The position numbers and the translations under genes were made by a program. 64,000 bases of DNA, from NCBI GenBank assembly GCA_948567375.1, contig OX419761.1, forward strand, positions 7,504,501-7,568,500. The letters run 5' to 3'. The DNA comes from Lunularia cruciata (Eukaryota > Streptophyta > Marchantiopsida > Lunulariales > Lunulariaceae). The notes under the pieces are model-generated. The model was not told the DNA's origin and ran no database searches. It saw nothing but the letters and a program-made list of their open reading frames with translations. Positions 33,716 to 43,769 of this stretch are shown one piece after another (within the stretch, counting starts at the first letter, position 1; each line of letters opens with the position of its first letter).

Positions 33716-34408
33716 TGTAATACCCATTTGTGCATGTGTGTGTGGTATTGTGATATTTAGCTTGGTATTATAAGAACTTGAGAGATATTATTTATATAGA
33801 GATAAAAGATGGTTCTACATTAGTCATGATAGCCTAAAGTTAGTCATAACTAAGATAGAGTGGACCTTACTTTAGAGGAAATGGAAAAGATGAGCACCAC
33901 TATATTGGATTCTAGTGTATTGACTTGGTATTATTCCTAGGTGTTTGGCTTTGAGGAAAGAGTTGAGAGCTCTTGGGCCCGCAAGCCTTTTTGTTTTGGA
34001 TTCTTCTATAGTCCAAGGATAGCCCATGTGAAAGAATCCTTGACTTAGTGGTTGGGTCAAGATATGATCACATGCTTAGTGGAATATGCCCATGTGGATG
34101 GATATTCCTTTATACTTTTTGACTTTACTTGAGTTATAAGCCTAGTAATTTGAGCAACTGTGGTAAATAGTAACTTTAGTACATAACTATTTCACAAGTA
34201 TATAAACAAGAGGTGAGGAGGTACTGATCATCCTTTCATTTACAAATATCTCTCTCATTGAGTTCTTTAGTGAACAATGTCATGAGTCTTTGAGAGTTAG
34301 TCTTATAGGAGTATGATGGAGTTGGGGATTACTGCCTTCTTAGTCCATGGTGAACTACCATAATAGCCATCAAAGGCTCATCCTGAGTGTGTGAAAGGCC
34401 AGCTTACA
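33716..34408 (+). repeat. Element C 5' LTR
   Basis: 693 bp, starting tgtaataccc and ending agcttaca. It contains a TATA box tatataaa at 34199-34206. The primer site follows. Its partner is 59512-60185, not the nearer LTR at 34615. Confidence 0.85.
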
Positions 34409-34412
34409 TTTT

Positions 34413-34430
34413 TGGTTCTATTGCCAAGAT
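34413..34430 (+). other. Element C primer-binding site
   Basis: Reads tggttctattgccaagat, four bases inside the LTR. Compared with elements A and B, the family form is close to TGGTTCCGTTGCCGGGAC, which resembles the complement of tRNA-Asp (TGGCGCCGTTGCCGGGGA) with several mismatches. The true primer tRNA is uncertain. Confidence 0.5.
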
Positions 34431-34614
34431 CTCTCTAGAAGGCAAGATAATATTCCGCATACAATTCTATATTAGACAAAAAGAGGCTATGAGAGCTCAC
34501 TTAGAGAGAACATGAGGAGAGGAGAATGCTGAACTTATATAAGAGAACCAAGATCCATTTGTATAATTTGTTGTTCATTATGATGTCTTTGAGGTAATTT
34601 TGCACATATTGTAC

Positions 34615-35298
34615 TATAATACCCATTTGTGCATGTGTGTGGTATGGTGATATTTAGCTTGGTATTACAAGTACTTGAGAGATATAATTTATATATAGAT
34701 TAAGAATGGTTCTACATTAGTCATGATTAGCTAGAGTTAGTCATAGCTAAGATAGAGGGGACCTTATTTTAGAAGAGGTGGAAAAGATGAGCACCATTAT
34801 TTTGGGTTCTAGTCTGTTGACTTGGTATTATTCCTAGGTGTTTGGCTTTGAGGAAAGAGTTGAGAACTCTTGGGCATGCAAGCCTTTTTGTTTTGGATTC
34901 TTCTTTAGTCCAAGGATAGCCTATGTGATCGAGCCCTTGACTTAGTGCTTGGATCAAGATAAGATCACATGCTTAATAGAATATGCCCATGTGAATAGAT
35001 ATTCCTTTATAATTTACTTGACTTTTAGTCTAGTAACTTGAGTTGCTGTGGTAATTAGTAACTTTGGTACGTAACTATTTTACAAATATATAAACAAAGG
35101 GTGAGGAGGTACTCATCATCCTTTCATTTGCAACTATCTCTCTCTCATTGAGTTCTCTAGTGAGCAATGTCTTGAGTCTTGGAGTGTTAGCCTTGGAGGA
35201 GTATGATGGAGTTGGGGTTCCTTGCCTTCTTAGTCTATGGTATGCTACCATAATAGCCATCAGAGGTTCATCTTGAGTGAGAGACATGCCGGCTCACA
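34615..35298 (+). repeat. Element B 5' LTR
   Basis: 684 bp, starting tataataccc (TG mutated to TA) and ending ggctcaca. It is similar to the other family-F LTRs and is followed by the primer site. Confidence 0.85.
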
Positions 35299-35302
35299 TT
35301 TT

Positions 35303-35320
35303 TGGTTTCATTGCCGGGAC
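35303..35320 (+). other. Element B primer-binding site
   Basis: Reads tggtttcattgccgggac four bases after the LTR. Its last part, TTGCCGGG, matches the tRNA-Asp complement, while the middle does not. The primer tRNA is uncertain. Confidence 0.5.
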
Positions 35321-36627
35321 CTCTTCAGAAGGTAAGATAATGTTCCACGTTCAATTCTACATTAGACATAAGGAGGCTATGAGAGCTCACTTGGAGAGAA
35401 CATTAGGAGAGGAGAGGGCTGAACTTATGTTAGAGAACCAAGATCCATTCTTATACCCTGTAGTTCATTATGATGTCTTTGAAGTGATTTTGTACATCTT
35501 GTACACATGAGAGGAATTGGAGAGATTGTGTGAGGTGGATTGCAGATTTTGGGATTAAGGTGATTTTGGGCAAAATCTCAAGTTTGAGATCTGGACTTGA
35601 ATTTTCTACACATAATAGCTTAGGTTATTTTGCAGTTAGGACACTTAAAATTATTGTGAGAGCTACTATTCACGTTGGGTTAGAATTTTTTAAAGTTGAT
35701 AGGGTACACTGCTCCCGCAACTACATGCTCTCTAGAAAATTGTATAGAGTCTGCCATTTCTTCAATTTTCAGTCAATTGTCATGAAATCTTTAAGAAAAT
35801 TTCTTGCATTGTATCATACTTGCTGCCACAAAAATTGGAGAGAGATCATTCTTGCACGGGGAGAAATGAGTTTTTGAAGTGATGGGGGTGGTTTTCAGAC
35901 CAAATCTGAAATATGTGTGCTGAATAGAAAGGTGTGTAGGCCAAATAGCTAGATTAAAAGATTTGAAATTTTGCAGTGAGGGACACCCTGGAGTTGTGAT
36001 CACATGTGCAACATTTCAGAGGACTGTCACATACAAGTTGAGAGATCTGAGTGAAATTGTGAGGAAGAGTCAAGGCTGCAGAGTGGAGATCTCATGCATG
36101 AGGAGTTTGAGAGCAACAAAAAGCATGTTTGAGTGTTTAGATTCATCTTAGGAACATGGAGGGTCACCAAGAGTGGAAATTGAGACTATGCAAGGTTCCC
36201 CAAGGGTTTGAGGTGATTGTAGGGGTGGATTTGAGGAAAAGAGAGTTTAAAAAAGAATTTGAAGAGAGTGTTGAGAGGATCCAAAAACCTTCACCACTTG
36301 GAGGAAAGAGTGAGTCTAAGTTCTTTCTATGTGGAGAGAAGGGACATAAGGCAAGTTCATGTCCATTGACCTTTTGAGAGCAAGAAATTGAGGGAAAGGA
36401 GAGGCTTACTTGAGGGGTTTTCATGTTGGACCTTCTTCACCAAGATTAGGAGGGAGAAGATCTAAGACCAAGGAGTTGTGTGAGGTTTGTGGAGTGGAAG
36501 GACTTCCAAAAGTACATGAGTATAGTGGAGTAAAAACACTTTTGGAGACTTTGGTGAAGGATCTTGGAGAGAGTTTTAGTACAGCTACATAAATACTACC
36601 ATCTTCATCAGCTAGTTCTCAAGATTA
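35321..36627 (+). pseudogene. Element B leader ORF0 remnants
   Basis: Between the primer site and gag, coding-like pieces occur at 35277-35510, 35530-35877, 35963-36151, 36156-36377 and 36410-36592 in different frames. Their phrases are shared with A and C: ERTLGEERAELMLEN, VILGKISSLRSGLEF, CMRSLRATKSMFECLDSS, GGKSESK and CEVCGVEGLPK. The zinc knuckle has lost its first Cys here (KFFLCGEKGHKASSC). A purine-rich tract at about 36800-36860 separates it from gag. Ogre-type gypsy elements also carry an ORF before gag; whether this one is related cannot be told from sequence alone. Confidence 0.5.
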
Positions 36628-36862
36628 GTGATGGAGATAATCTTTCAACTTATGGATAAACTATCCATGAGAGTTAGATTAATATGCACTCTAGGATTTG
36701 ATGTTGCTATAGAAATCTTGGAGCAACCTGAACTTTTTGTGTTCCCTAGAGTGGATTATTCTCAGATGGTGTTAGTCATGTATATACTCTATTAGTAATA
36801 GAGTGAGAGAAAAGAAAAAAGAAAAAAAAATTGAGAGAAAAGAAAGATAGTGAGGGGTTAAG

Positions 36863-38857
36863 ATGGGGAAACTTCTAGTTTTCTTTGGCAAGGATGGAGA
36901 AGATGTGGAGGCCTTTGTGAGAGACTTCAAGAGAGATTTCATAGGAAACAATGTGAGGAGGAAGAATGAGTGGGCCTCATTATTACTAGATTTCTTTGAG
37001 GATGCAACACTTACATGGTACGAGTCAAAATACCAAAAGAGAGAGAGGAGAGATGAGGAAGAGGAGTCTTGGGAGACTTTGACTTCAACACTCATTGAGA
37101 ACTTCCATCTTGATGAGAGTTATGAGAGATTGATGAGTGAGGTTACATTTCTCAAGCAAGGAGATGGAGAGAAAATGAGAGTTTATGTGGAAAGAGTGGA
37201 AAAGTTAGAGTCCAGATTTCACATAGTGTTGAGGAAGGGTGGAGATGATGTAGAGACTACTATGATTGGCATAGAGGCCATGCTCACCAAGAATTTTGTG
37301 GGAGGATTGAGACCACAAATTAGAAGCAAGGTGAGATATGAGAAACCTTCTTCCAAGGTTGAAGCTATCAAGATCACAATTCGTATGGAGGAGAGTTTGG
37401 AAGGAGATGAGAGTGATTTGGTGGTGAAGGAGGTTGTGAATCCTCCTCAAGGCTACAAGTATGGTGGAACTTCTGATACTTTGGTGGCAAGGGTTGCACC
37501 ACAAGAAGTAGTTGCTCATGTTCTTGCACCTCCACCAAAAGATCCACTTCAAACCATCACAGAACAACTTGCGGATCTCAAGATCAAGGTGGTGCAACTA
37601 TGGGAGAAGAGAGAGGTGGATCCAAATGTAAGGAGAGGGCCTAGGAGTTATAGAAACTATCCATATAGAGGAGGCCAACCAGGCAACAATTTCAATGATA
37701 GAAATTGTTCTGGTTGTGGAGGAAGAGGCCATATCCAAAGGAATTGCCCAAATTCCACTTACCATGGAGGAAGGGGTTATGAGGGAGCCAATAGAGGGAA
37801 AGAAGGAAGTAGTGAAACCCAAGTGGCTCCTAATCCAATGAAAGGTAAGGGGATAGCATCCATAGATGTGGTTCTGAGTAAGTATGAGAAGAGAGAGTGC
37901 TCAAACTCCAAGGGTCTTAATTTGGAGCTTTTGGCACAAGAGAAGAAGAGAGCTCGTTTTGTAGAGGATGTTCACTCTTCTCAAGAGTTTACTCCAAGCA
38001 AAGATACTCCTATGTCTACTAGGAGCACTCGCACCTCAACACCATCAACAACAAAGACTCCAAGGAAGAATTTGGGGGTGGAGAACTTCTTGATCTCAAA
38101 GCAACAATGGAACTACAATGTGTTGGAGGATGTTGGTAGTCACAAGGCTAACATCATAGTGGTCCAATTGATTGCTTTCAACCCTACCTTGAGAAAGGAG
38201 CTTAGAGGTGGTTTGAGTTCTACAAAGAGCAAGAGGAAGAAGAAGGCAAAAGCTCCAATATCAATGGGGGTGGTGGATGCCAAGCCAGCACCATGGGAGG
38301 CTTGTGAATATGCCTCCAAGATTGATGTGAGAGTGAATGGTCACATCATCAAGGATGCATTGGTTGATGGAAGATCAGCAGTAAATGCCATGTCAAAAAG
38401 GTTGATGAAGAAGTTAGGTATAATACCCTCAAGACCTTCAACATTTGTGGTGAGCATGGCAAACAAGCAACAAGTTCAACCAGTAGGGGTGATGGATAAA
38501 GTGGTAGTTTCAATTATGGGAGTTCAAAATCTCATGACTTTCCAAGTCTTCAAGGATTCAAGCTATGACTTACTTCTTGGGAGGCCATGGTTGAGAGCAG
38601 CATGTACAACTGATCAATGGCACAAAGGGTACTTGAGGATTGGGCCATCAAACCTTAGAGTCATAGTTCATGTGACTAACACCACAAACACTTCACATTT
38701 AGATACACCATCTTCTGATTATTGGGAATCAGATTCTAAAGAAGGAGCTTCAAGTGTAGACACAAGCATGGAAGAGGAGACTTCCACAGAGGAGGATGAA
38801 TCTAAATCTGATCAGATGTGTATCCTTTGTGTGCTATGGATTTTGCACCTAAGCTAG
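36863..38857 (+). CDS. Element B Gag-protease polyprotein, 664 aa
   Basis: The longest intact frame in the window. The ATG at 36863 follows a purine-rich leader and matches the start in element C (MGKLPVFFGKDGED). Domains: retrotransposon Gag domain about residues 5-180 (FFGKDGEDVEAF, FEDATLTWYE, FVGGLRPQIRSKV), a basic linker, a C-X2-C-X4-H-X4-C zinc knuckle near residue 281 (CSGCGGRGHIQRNC), a long Lys/Ser-rich stretch, and a retropepsin-like domain at about 485-600. The protease active site reads ALVDGRSAVNAMS near residue 498, with DGR where most families have DSG. YDLLLGRPWLRA near 568 is the conserved LLG motif. The last 10 residues follow a frameshift; the natural frame continues toward RT. 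The protein would form virus-like particles. Confidence 0.85.
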   Translation: MGKLLVFFGKDGEDVEAFVRDFKRDFIGNNVRRKNEWASLLLDFFEDATLTWYESKYQKRERRDEEEESWETLTSTLIENFHLDESYERLMSEVTFLKQGDGEKMRVYVERVEKLESRFHIVLRKGGDDVETTMIGIEAMLTKNFVGGLRPQIRSKVRYEKPSSKVEAIKITIRMEESLEGDESDLVVKEVVNPPQGYKYGGTSDTLVARVAPQEVVAHVLAPPPKDPLQTITEQLADLKIKVVQLWEKREVDPNVRRGPRSYRNYPYRGGQPGNNFNDRNCSGCGGRGHIQRNCPNSTYHGGRGYEGANRGKEGSSETQVAPNPMKGKGIASIDVVLSKYEKRECSNSKGLNLELLAQEKKRARFVEDVHSSQEFTPSKDTPMSTRSTRTSTPSTTKTPRKNLGVENFLISKQQWNYNVLEDVGSHKANIIVVQLIAFNPTLRKELRGGLSSTKSKRKKKAKAPISMGVVDAKPAPWEACEYASKIDVRVNGHIIKDALVDGRSAVNAMSKRLMKKLGIIPSRPSTFVVSMANKQQVQPVGVMDKVVVSIMGVQNLMTFQVFKDSSYDLLLGRPWLRAACTTDQWHKGYLRIGPSNLRVIVHVTNTTNTSHLDTPSSDYWESDSKEGASSVDTSMEEETSTEEDESKSDQMCILCVLWILHLS

Positions 38858-40340
38858 AGGTTTTGAAGGACCCAGATAAATCACCATTGACACTTCAGGA
38901 GGTAGAGAGAAGGTCAGCTACCCTCTAGTATGGCCCAAATGTCACCAAGGAGGAGAAGGTGAGATTTGAGGAGATTTTCTGCAAGTTCATCCATGTTTTT
39001 GCTTTTAGTTACAAGGATTTGAAGGAAGTCACCTTGGAGGAGCACAAGATAGAGGTGGAGTCACATGCAAGACCAATCCGCCAAAAAAATGTTGCATTAG
39101 CCCACCAATATCTTTGGTTGTGAAGGAGGAGATTGATAAGCTCAAGGAGGCTTGATTTATCTTTGAGGTAGAGAATTCAGAATGGGTGTCTCCAATTGTC
39201 ATTGTGAAGAAAATGAATGGCAAGCTTTGGGTATGTGTGGATTACAAGAAGCTCAATAATGTTACCAAGAAGGACTACTACCCATTTCCATTCATTGATG
39301 AGATCTTTAGGGAGGTTGCAGGTCACGAGAGGTACAATTTTGGAGATGGTTATAGTGGATATAACCAAATCAAGATTGCACCAGAGCATCAACAACTCAC
39401 CACATTCACCACACCTTGGAGAACTTACGCTTTCAAGGTCATGCCTTTTGGGCTTTGCAATGCTCTAGCCACATTCCAGCGGTTCATGAACAAGGTATTT
39501 GAACCTTTCATTGGGAAATTTATGAGAGGCTTCATTGATGTTTTTTGTGTCTATGGGAGCAAGGAGGAGCACTTTGAGCACCTAATCAAGGTCTTGCAAT
39601 GCTTGGATCAGGCAAATGCATCACTCAACCCAAAGAAGTTCATTTTTGGATGTGAAGAGGGTCTACTTTTGGGGCACATCATCTCCAAGGATGGAATAGC
39701 AATTGATCTTGAGAAGGTGAGGAAAATCTCAAACCTTCCATTCCCTTCAAGCTTGACAAAGTTATGCCAATTCTTGGGGATGGTTGGATACTATAGGAGG
39801 TTCATCTTCTCATTTTCCAACAAGGCTTATGCATTGACCATCTACATGAAGAAGGGCATAGATTACATGGTGATTTTGGAGGACAAGAAGGCTCTCAAAG
39901 CTTTTGAGGAGCTCAAGCAATCCCTTGTTGTAGCTCCAATTCTTGCTAAACCTGATTGGAGTAAGCCTTTCATCCTCTACACAGATGCTTCTAATGTAGC
40001 TATAGGATGCACTCTTAGTCAATTAGACCAAGATGGGCATGATCATCCCATAGCTTATGCTAGTAGGCAGATGGTTTCAGCAAAGAACAACTACTCTATC
40101 ACGTAGAGAGAAGGGTGGTAGTGATCTTTGGTCTCAAGAAGTTTAGACACTACTTGATTGGAGGGAAAGCCACCATTGTCACGGATCACAAGGCTTTGAA
40201 GTACATCTTCAACAAGCCTTATATTGAAGGGAGACTAGCAAGGTGGACAATACTCTTGTTTGAGTATGACTACACCATTGAGGATAGGCTAGGAAAGAAA
40301 CATGCAAATGCTGATTTGTTATCTAGCCTATGATCATGAT
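38858..40340 (+). pseudogene. Element B reverse transcriptase and RNase H
   Basis: The linker FEEIFCKFIHVFAFSYKDL lies at about 38960-39020. RT is open at 39186-40106 with PIVIVKK, WVCVDYKKLN, FGDGYSGYNQIKI, MPFGLCNALATFQ and the active site GFIDVFCVYGS. The second catalytic Asp of the FIDD box is Val here (FIDD in relatives A and C), so polymerase activity should be lost. The thumb and RNase H follow (LYTDASNVAIG). A TAG then replaces the conserved Glu codon of the TEREG motif at about 40103, and a frameshift leads to the end of RNase H (VTDHKALKYIF, ANADLLS) at 40115-40333. Confidence 0.83.
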
Positions 40341-41650
40341 GGAGATTAGCCAGTGGATGATTCCTTCCCAGATGAGGAGCTCATGACAATCTCAGTCACT
40401 CAAGAGGTTCCAATGGAGTACAAGGAGATTGTGGATTTTGTGACAAGAGGTAACTATCCAAAAGGAATGCATGCTAGGGAGAGGAAGGCCCTTGCAGCAA
40501 GATCTAGACCTTACACAATGGTGGAGGATATTCTTTTTCACCAAGGAGCAAATAGTCTACTTTGAAGAGCAGTGGGTAAGGAAGAGTCTATCCTACTCAA
40601 AAAGGAGTTTCATGAAGGTTTAGTATGAGGAAGACACTTTGCAGGAAAGGTGACTGCTTTGAAGATTCTAGATGTAGGTTACCATTGGAGAGGGATTTTC
40701 AAGGATTGCCTTGATTATTGCAAAACTTGTCATGTTTGTCAAAATTTTGCTAGAAAGTCGACATCCACTCCACCACTTAGATCAATTCCATTGCTATGAC
40801 CTTTTGAGAAGTGGGGAATTGATTTTGTAGGTCCTCTCAATAGAACCCGAAGGAAAAATTGGTACATTGTGGTACTTATTGATTACCTTACCAAGTGGGT
40901 TGAGGCTAGACCATTGAGGGACAAGAATGAAGATGAAGTGGGTAGAATTCTTTATGAATGCATCATCACTAGGCTTGGATGCCCTTTGGAGTTGGTTTTT
41001 GATAGAGGAGGAGAGCTTACAAGAAGCATTACTATAGACATGCTACAACATTTCTCTATCACACATAGAGTTACATCCTATAAGCCAAATTCCAATGGCT
41101 TGGCAGAGAGAACCAATCAAACCTTGTGCATGATGTTGGCCAAAGATGCTGAAATGGAGGGGGCTAAACATCATTGGGACAAGAGGATTCATGCAGTTTT
41201 GAGGGAGTATAGGACAACCATGAAGACTTCCACCAGATATTCTCCATTTCAATTGGTATATGGTATTGAGTCTACCTTACCTATTCACTTTGATCTTCCT
41301 ACCTTCCAAAGCATGCATAAGAGATTAAAGAAAGCACAAGGAGGTGATGTAGAGAAGTCAAGGAAATATCAACTCATGGAGTTGGAAGAGGCAAGAGCAG
41401 TTTCTATGGTTCGAGTAGAGCAAGCCCAAACTAAACAAAAGGAGAGCTATGACAAGAGGCAAGGCAAGAAGAAGGTGGAGCCTTTCAAAGAAGGTGATTG
41501 GGTAATATTGTTTGATTCCATTTGATTCAAGAGAGTGCAAAAGAAGTTTTTGCCTAAGTTCTTTGGACCTTCCATAGTGGAGAAGGTGTGGGGCAATTAC
41601 ACCTATGATCTCAAGGAGTTGGGAGGAAGACACTTTGATAAATATTAACC
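40341..41650 (+). pseudogene. Element B integrase
   Basis: The zinc part lies at 40600-40750 (EFHEGLV, CKTCHVCQNFARKS) and has stops. The catalytic core begins GIDFVGPLN (about 40820) and continues in the open frame 40869-41525: VFDRGGELTRS and GLAERTNQTL, so all three acidic residues (D, D, E) are intact. The C-terminal part reads STRYSPFQLVYGIESTLPI, RVEQAQTKQKESYDKR and KEGDWVILFDSI, then breaks and ends with the GPY/F-like FFGPSIVEKVWGNYTYDL. No chromodomain follows. The purine tract and 3' LTR come 80 bp later. Confidence 0.82.
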
Positions 41651-41730
41651 ATGATAAGTTGAAGATATATCATGCAAGGTAGAGAGACCTTCACTTTGAG
41701 GACAAAGTGAAAACTTAGTCCAAGAGTAAA

Positions 41731-42422
41731 TGTAACACCCATTTCTGCATGTGTGTGGTATTGTGATATTTAGCTTGGTATTACAAGTACTTAAGAGATA
41801 TTATTTATATAGAGATAAAGGATGGTTCTACATTAGTCATGATTAGCTAGAGTTAGTCATATCTAAGATAGAGGTAACCTTACTTTAGAGGAGGTGGAAA
41901 AGATGAGCACCATTATTTTGGATTCTAGTGTGGTGACTTGGTATTATTCCTAGGTGTTTGGCTTTGAGGAAATAGTTGAGAACTTTTGGGCCCGCAAGCC
42001 TTTTTATTTTGGATTCTTCTTTAGTCCAAGAATAGCCCTTGTGAAGGAATCCTTGACTTAGTGGTTGGGTCAAGATAAGACCACATGCTTAGGGGAATAT
42101 GCCCATGTGAATGAATATTCCTTTATACTTTTTGACTTTACTTGACTTTTAGTCTAGTAACTTGAGTTATTGTGGTAATTAGTAACTTTGGTACGTAACT
42201 ATTTCATAAGTATATAAACAAGGGGTGAGGAGGTACTCATCATCCTTTCATTTGTTACTATCTCTCTCTCATTGAGTTCCCTAGTGAGCAATGTCTTGAG
42301 TCTTGGAATGTTAGCCTTGGAGGAGTATGATGGAGTTGAGGTTCCTTGCCTTCTTAGTCCATGGTGCGCTACCATAATAGCAATTAGAGGTTCATCCTGA
42401 GTGAGAGACAGGCCGGCTCACA
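41731..42422 (+). repeat. Element B 3' LTR
   Basis: 692 bp, tgtaacaccc to ccggctcaca, preceded by the tract gtccaagagtaaa. TATA box tatataaa is at 42211-42218. Element C leader resumes after gtac at 42423. The best-preserved LTR ends of the family are here. Confidence 0.9.
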
Positions 42423-42426
42423 GTAC

Positions 42427-43101
42427 ACATGGGAGGATTTCAAGAGATTCTGTGAGGTGGATTGCAGATTTTGGGGATTATGGTGATTTAGTCAAAATCT
42501 CAAGTTTGAGATCTGGACTTGAAATTTCTACACATGATATTTTAGGATATCTTTCAGTTAGCACACTTGAAATCATTGTGAGAGCTGCTATGCACACTAA
42601 GCTAGAATTTTTGAAAGTTGATAGGGTAAATTGCTCCCGCAAGTGCATGCTCTTTGGAAAATTGTTCATAATCTTCTATTTCTTTAATTTTCAATGGATT
42701 TTTTTGAAACTTTCCAAGAAAAATGAGTGCATTTTATCCTACCTTTTGGTATAGAAATGAGAGAGGAATCACTTTTGAGCAAAGAGTTATGAATTTCTAA
42801 AGTGAGGGGGATGGTTTTCAGACCAAATCTAAAATATGTGTTCTAAATAGAAAGGTGCCTATGCCAACTAGCTCAATGAAAAGATCTGAAATTCTGAAGG
42901 AGGGACACGCTAGAGTTGTGATCAATTGTGAAAACTTTTAGAGGATTGTGAGATATGAGTTTAGAGATTTTAGTAATATTATGACAAAGCGTTAATTCTA
43001 TATATATGATATCTCATGCTTGAGGAGTGTGAGAGCAACAAAAAGTATGTTTGAGTGTTTAGACTCATCTTAGAAACATGGAAGATCATCAAGAGTGAGA
43101 A
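42427..43101 (+). pseudogene. Element C leader, resumed after element B
   Basis: It aligns with B from 35508 onward. The ORF0 phrases VRWIADFG, VKISSLRSGLEISTHD and LEFLKVDRVNCSRKCML are readable in 42401-42754, then broken by stops up to about 43100. It belongs to C because the preceding 200 bp of leader lie on the other side of element B at 34409-34614. Confidence 0.6.
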
Positions 43102-43557
43102 TTGAGGCTATGTAAGGTTCCCCTAGATTTTAAGGCAATAGTAAGGGTGGATTTGAGGGAAAGAGAGTTAAGAGTAGAATTTAAAGAGAGTATTCAGAGG
43201 ATCCAAAAACCTACACCACTTGGAGGAAAGAGTGAGTCTAAGTGCTTTCTATGTGGAGAGAAGGGACATAAGGCAAATTCATGTCTATTGACCTTTGAGA
43301 GCAAGATATTGAGAAAAAGGAGAGGCTTACTTGACTTGGGTTTGCATGTTGGACATTCTTCACTAAGATTGGGAGGGAGAACTCCTTGGTCTAAGACCAA
43401 GGAGTTGTGTGAGGTTTGTGGAGTGGAAGGACTTCCAAAAGGACATGAGAGTAGTAGAGTGAAAGCACTTTTGGAGAATTTGGTGAAGGATCTTGGAGAG
43501 AGTTTTAGTACAATTACAAAATTACTACCACCTTCATCAACAAGCTCTCAAGATTAG
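43102..43557 (+). CDS. Element C ORF0 C-terminal part with zinc knuckle, 151 aa
   Basis: An open frame upstream of gag, homologous to broken pieces in A and B. It contains an intact C-X2-C-X4-H-X4-C knuckle at 43243-43284 (CFLCGEKGHKANSC), followed by an Arg-rich stretch and a second pair CEVCGVEGLPKGHE, near 43405-43445. The end is Ser-rich (LLPPSSTSSQD) with a stop at about 43555. The gag start lies about 210 bp further on and has its own separate knuckle, so this is a second putative nucleic-acid-binding protein. The true start is probably upstream; the ATG at 43102 is only the first in this open segment. Function unknown. Confidence 0.5.
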   Translation: MRLCKVPLDFKAIVRVDLRERELRVEFKESIQRIQKPTPLGGKSESKCFLCGEKGHKANSCLLTFESKILRKRRGLLDLGLHVGHSSLRLGGRTPWSKTKELCEVCGVEGLPKGHESSRVKALLENLVKDLGESFSTITKLLPPSSTSSQD

Positions 43558-43769
43558 TGATGGAGATAATCTTTCAACTTATGGGTAACCTATCCATGAG
43601 AGTTTGATTAAAATTCACTCTAGGATTTGATATTTCTATAGAAATCTTGGATCAACTTGAACCTTTTGGTTCCCTTAGATAGATTACTCTCAAATGGTGT
43701 TAGTTATGTACATACTCTATTAGTTATAGAGTGAGACAAAAAAAATTTTGAGATACTGAGGGACTAAGA

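Larger units (their letters stand above)
34615..42422 (+). mobile_element. Element B: Ty3/gypsy, family F, nested in C
   Basis: A complete plus-strand element: LTRs at 34615-35298 and 41731-42422, primer site, leader with ORF0 pieces, an intact 664-aa gag-protease frame, RT/RNase H, integrase and purine tract. The gtac at 34611-34614 is repeated at 42423-42426. C's leader sequence stops at 34614 at the same point where it resumes after 42422, so B inserted into C's leader. It is the best preserved family-F copy, but RT has a catalytic change and several frames are broken. Confidence 0.9.

Noticed and set aside
33716-42422. Tandem array of family-F elements sharing LTRs
   Set aside because: The leader fragment at 34409-34614 and the sequence from 42423 complement each other exactly with a gtac duplication, so nesting of B in C explains the layout.
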